Shown: piece by piece, positions 63,060 through 64,000 of the stretch | Numbering within the stretch: the first letter of the stretch is position 1 | How the letters are laid out: each line of letters opens with the position of its first letter | Source of the DNA: Nafulsella turpanensis ZLM-10 | Lineage (GTDB): Bacteria > Bacteroidota > Bacteroidia > Cytophagales > Cyclobacteriaceae | DNA: 64,000 nucleotides | Assembly: GCF_000346615.1 (NCBI RefSeq) | Contig: NZ_ANNU01000017.1 | Location: 62,001 to 126,000 of the forward strand | Direction of reading: 5' to 3' | Notes under the pieces: generated by a model | What the model was told of the DNA's origin: nothing | Databases searched by the model: none | The model's input: the letters and a program-made list of their open reading frames with translations, nothing else | Made by a program: the position numbers and the translations under genes

Positions 63060-64000
63060 TCAATTCATTAAACTTTCTGCCTGCTCCGAAGCTACTGAAC
63101 TAATCTTTTCATCAAGCTCTCTTATTAGTTCATGCCTATCTCCTAACTGTATTTGCTCAAGTCTTTTAGCAAGGTCATTCCTTAAACGGCTATAGTATTG
63201 GGCCTTGTCAAACCTGCCATGCCTTCGTATCTCTTCCGGTAGCTTCATAATTGCCTCCACCCCATAGTCCTTAGCCATTACCGCCAGGAAGTAGTTATAA
63301 ATATCGTTGGGCTTTTTAATCATTGAGAAGTCTTTCATAAGTGCATCAAGCTTTTTTATTCCGGTGTAATCCTTGCTCCATCTGTTAATACTCTGCCTGT
63401 GAAACTGCCTATCCTTTAGCAGTCCAACATTTACAGAGCCTTTGTAATATATCTTAGGCTTTAAAATGCTACTCTCATACCTGAGCAGCTTTTCATTCCG
63501 GTAGTCCTTCAGGTTTGGATCATTAGCTGCTTGCAACTCTTCTGCCTTACTGTAGAATAACAGCTTTTGCCTCTGGTTCCTCTTATTCTTCGCCTTGCTG
63601 TTATAGTAAAGGGAGGATTCATTAAAGAGCATTCTATTGAAAAAAGGCTTATCCCCTAAATAGGAAAAGTAATCTGTTTCCGGATTATTAACCGCTAAAG
63701 TTGCTGCATAGTCTACCCGCCTTACCTTTGCCTCTTCCAATGACTTAGGGCAAATTCTCAGTTCATCACTCAGCTTTTCAAAGGCTAAAAGAACGTCCTG
63801 GTAATTGGACGTCCTTATATTATTGCCTTTAAGATATTTGGGTAAACTACCCTCCAAGAATAATCCATGCTCCTTAACTGTTACCTTCATGTTTAAAAGG
63901 GTTCCTTTTACGGCTACGCCTCCCCTCTCTGGTTGGTATTCTCTAAGATTGGTTAGGTAGTTGGGAATCTCAGCCAGCAGATCAACACTGTTTAGCTCAG
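63060..64000 (-). CDS. Replication initiator, filamentous-phage II/X type (partial)
   Basis: A replication initiation protein open to the right window edge; the true start is beyond 64,000. From the internal ATG at 63890 there are 276 residues; another 36 in-frame codons lie upstream ('NSVDLLAEIPNYLTNLREYQ' and beyond). It resembles the phage/plasmid II/X (CRI/G2P) family by motif order: 'RVDYAATLAV' (compare M13 gpII 'RIDATF'), 'SLYYNSKAKN', 'KLLFYSKAEEL' (the Tyr/Lys motif matching 'YLKHVEL') and 'LLRYESSILKPK'. Such proteins nick the plus-strand origin for rolling-circle replication. Family assignment is from pattern. Confidence 0.75.
   Translation of the reverse strand, partial: ELNSVDLLAEIPNYLTNLREYQPERGGVAVKGTLLNMKVTVKEHGLFLEGSLPKYLKGNNIRTSNYQDVLLAFEKLSDELRICPKSLEEAKVRRVDYAATLAVNNPETDYFSYLGDKPFFNRMLFNESSLYYNSKAKNKRNQRQKLLFYSKAEELQAANDPNLKDYRNEKLLRYESSILKPKIYYKGSVNVGLLKDRQFHRQSINRWSKDYTGIKKLDALMKDFSMIKKPNDIYNYFLAVMAKDYGVEAIMKLPEEIRRHGRFDKAQYYSRLRNDLAKRLEQIQLGDRHELIRELDEKISSVASEQAESLMN

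Larger units (their letters stand above)
54557..64000. mobile_element. Integrated phage-like element, left end to window edge
   Basis: A lower-GC block that begins at a split tRNA and carries, in order, a tyrosine integrase, a three-gene cassette, a trio of virion-like genes, a region of inverted repeats, regulatory and secreted small proteins, and a replication initiator that resembles the filamentous-phage type. It is probably an integrated rolling-circle phage or phage-plasmid. The right end, the second attachment site and any capsid gene are outside the window. Confidence 0.7.

Overview
The window reads as a Bacteroidota chromosome, most likely order Cytophagales. The support is a type IX secretion (T9SS) C-terminal domain on an SprB-repeat adhesin, an ECF sigma/FecR/TonB receptor/DUF4249 unit, bacillithiol synthesis genes, and several promoters matching the Bacteroidota -7 motif TAnnTTTG. 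No rRNA or complete tRNA is present, and genus cannot be fixed from sequence alone.

From 1 to about 54.5 kb the content is ordinary core chromosome with moderate GC. In order it carries: a PepSY-like periplasmic protein, an outer-membrane protein, isoaspartyl peptidase, ClpB, a large SprB-repeat adhesin, a Fur-family regulator with a TonB receptor and lipoprotein, YidD, a LolCDE-like ABC pair, a PIG-L (BshB-like) deacetylase, a serine hydrolase, a J-domain/TPR protein and RlmN. Then come a sigma/lipoprotein/FecR/TonB/DUF4249 nutrient-signalling unit and a mutL-rhomboid-rhomboid cluster. These are followed by a GH3/beta-lactamase fusion, BshA, a fatty-acid hydroxylase, an epimerase-like protein, an NRDE protein, a VWA/MoxR-like AAA pair, an AlbA_2 protein, a large hybrid histidine kinase, PhoH with a PIN domain, a PRC-barrel protein, cytochrome bd (cydAB), acylphosphatase with DeoC, a lipoprotein and a DUF1232 protein.

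From 54,557 to the right edge the window enters an integrated mobile element that continues past 64,000. Its left boundary is an 18-base 3' tRNA fragment (minus strand, probably a Met tRNA) still followed by the host tRNA's own terminator. Next is a tyrosine integrase behind 11-bp tandem repeats. Then comes a tightly packed, AT-rich three-gene cassette led by a TIGR04255-like protein. After it lie a trio of virion-like genes, an intergenic region dense in inverted repeats that could fold as a switch-like RNA or serve as a replication origin, a helix-turn-helix gene, a decayed ORF, a secreted Cys-rich protein, and a replication initiator resembling the filamentous-phage II/X family that runs off the window. 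Together these suggest an integrated rolling-circle-replicating phage or phage-like element; no capsid gene is visible here.

The most novel items are the three-gene cassette next to the integrase (possible defence or toxin-type accessory module), the structured intergenic region at 60.8-61.0 kb with mutually exclusive pairings reaching a start codon, and the combination of an II/X-like Rep with unrecognised virion-like proteins in a tRNA-integrated element.
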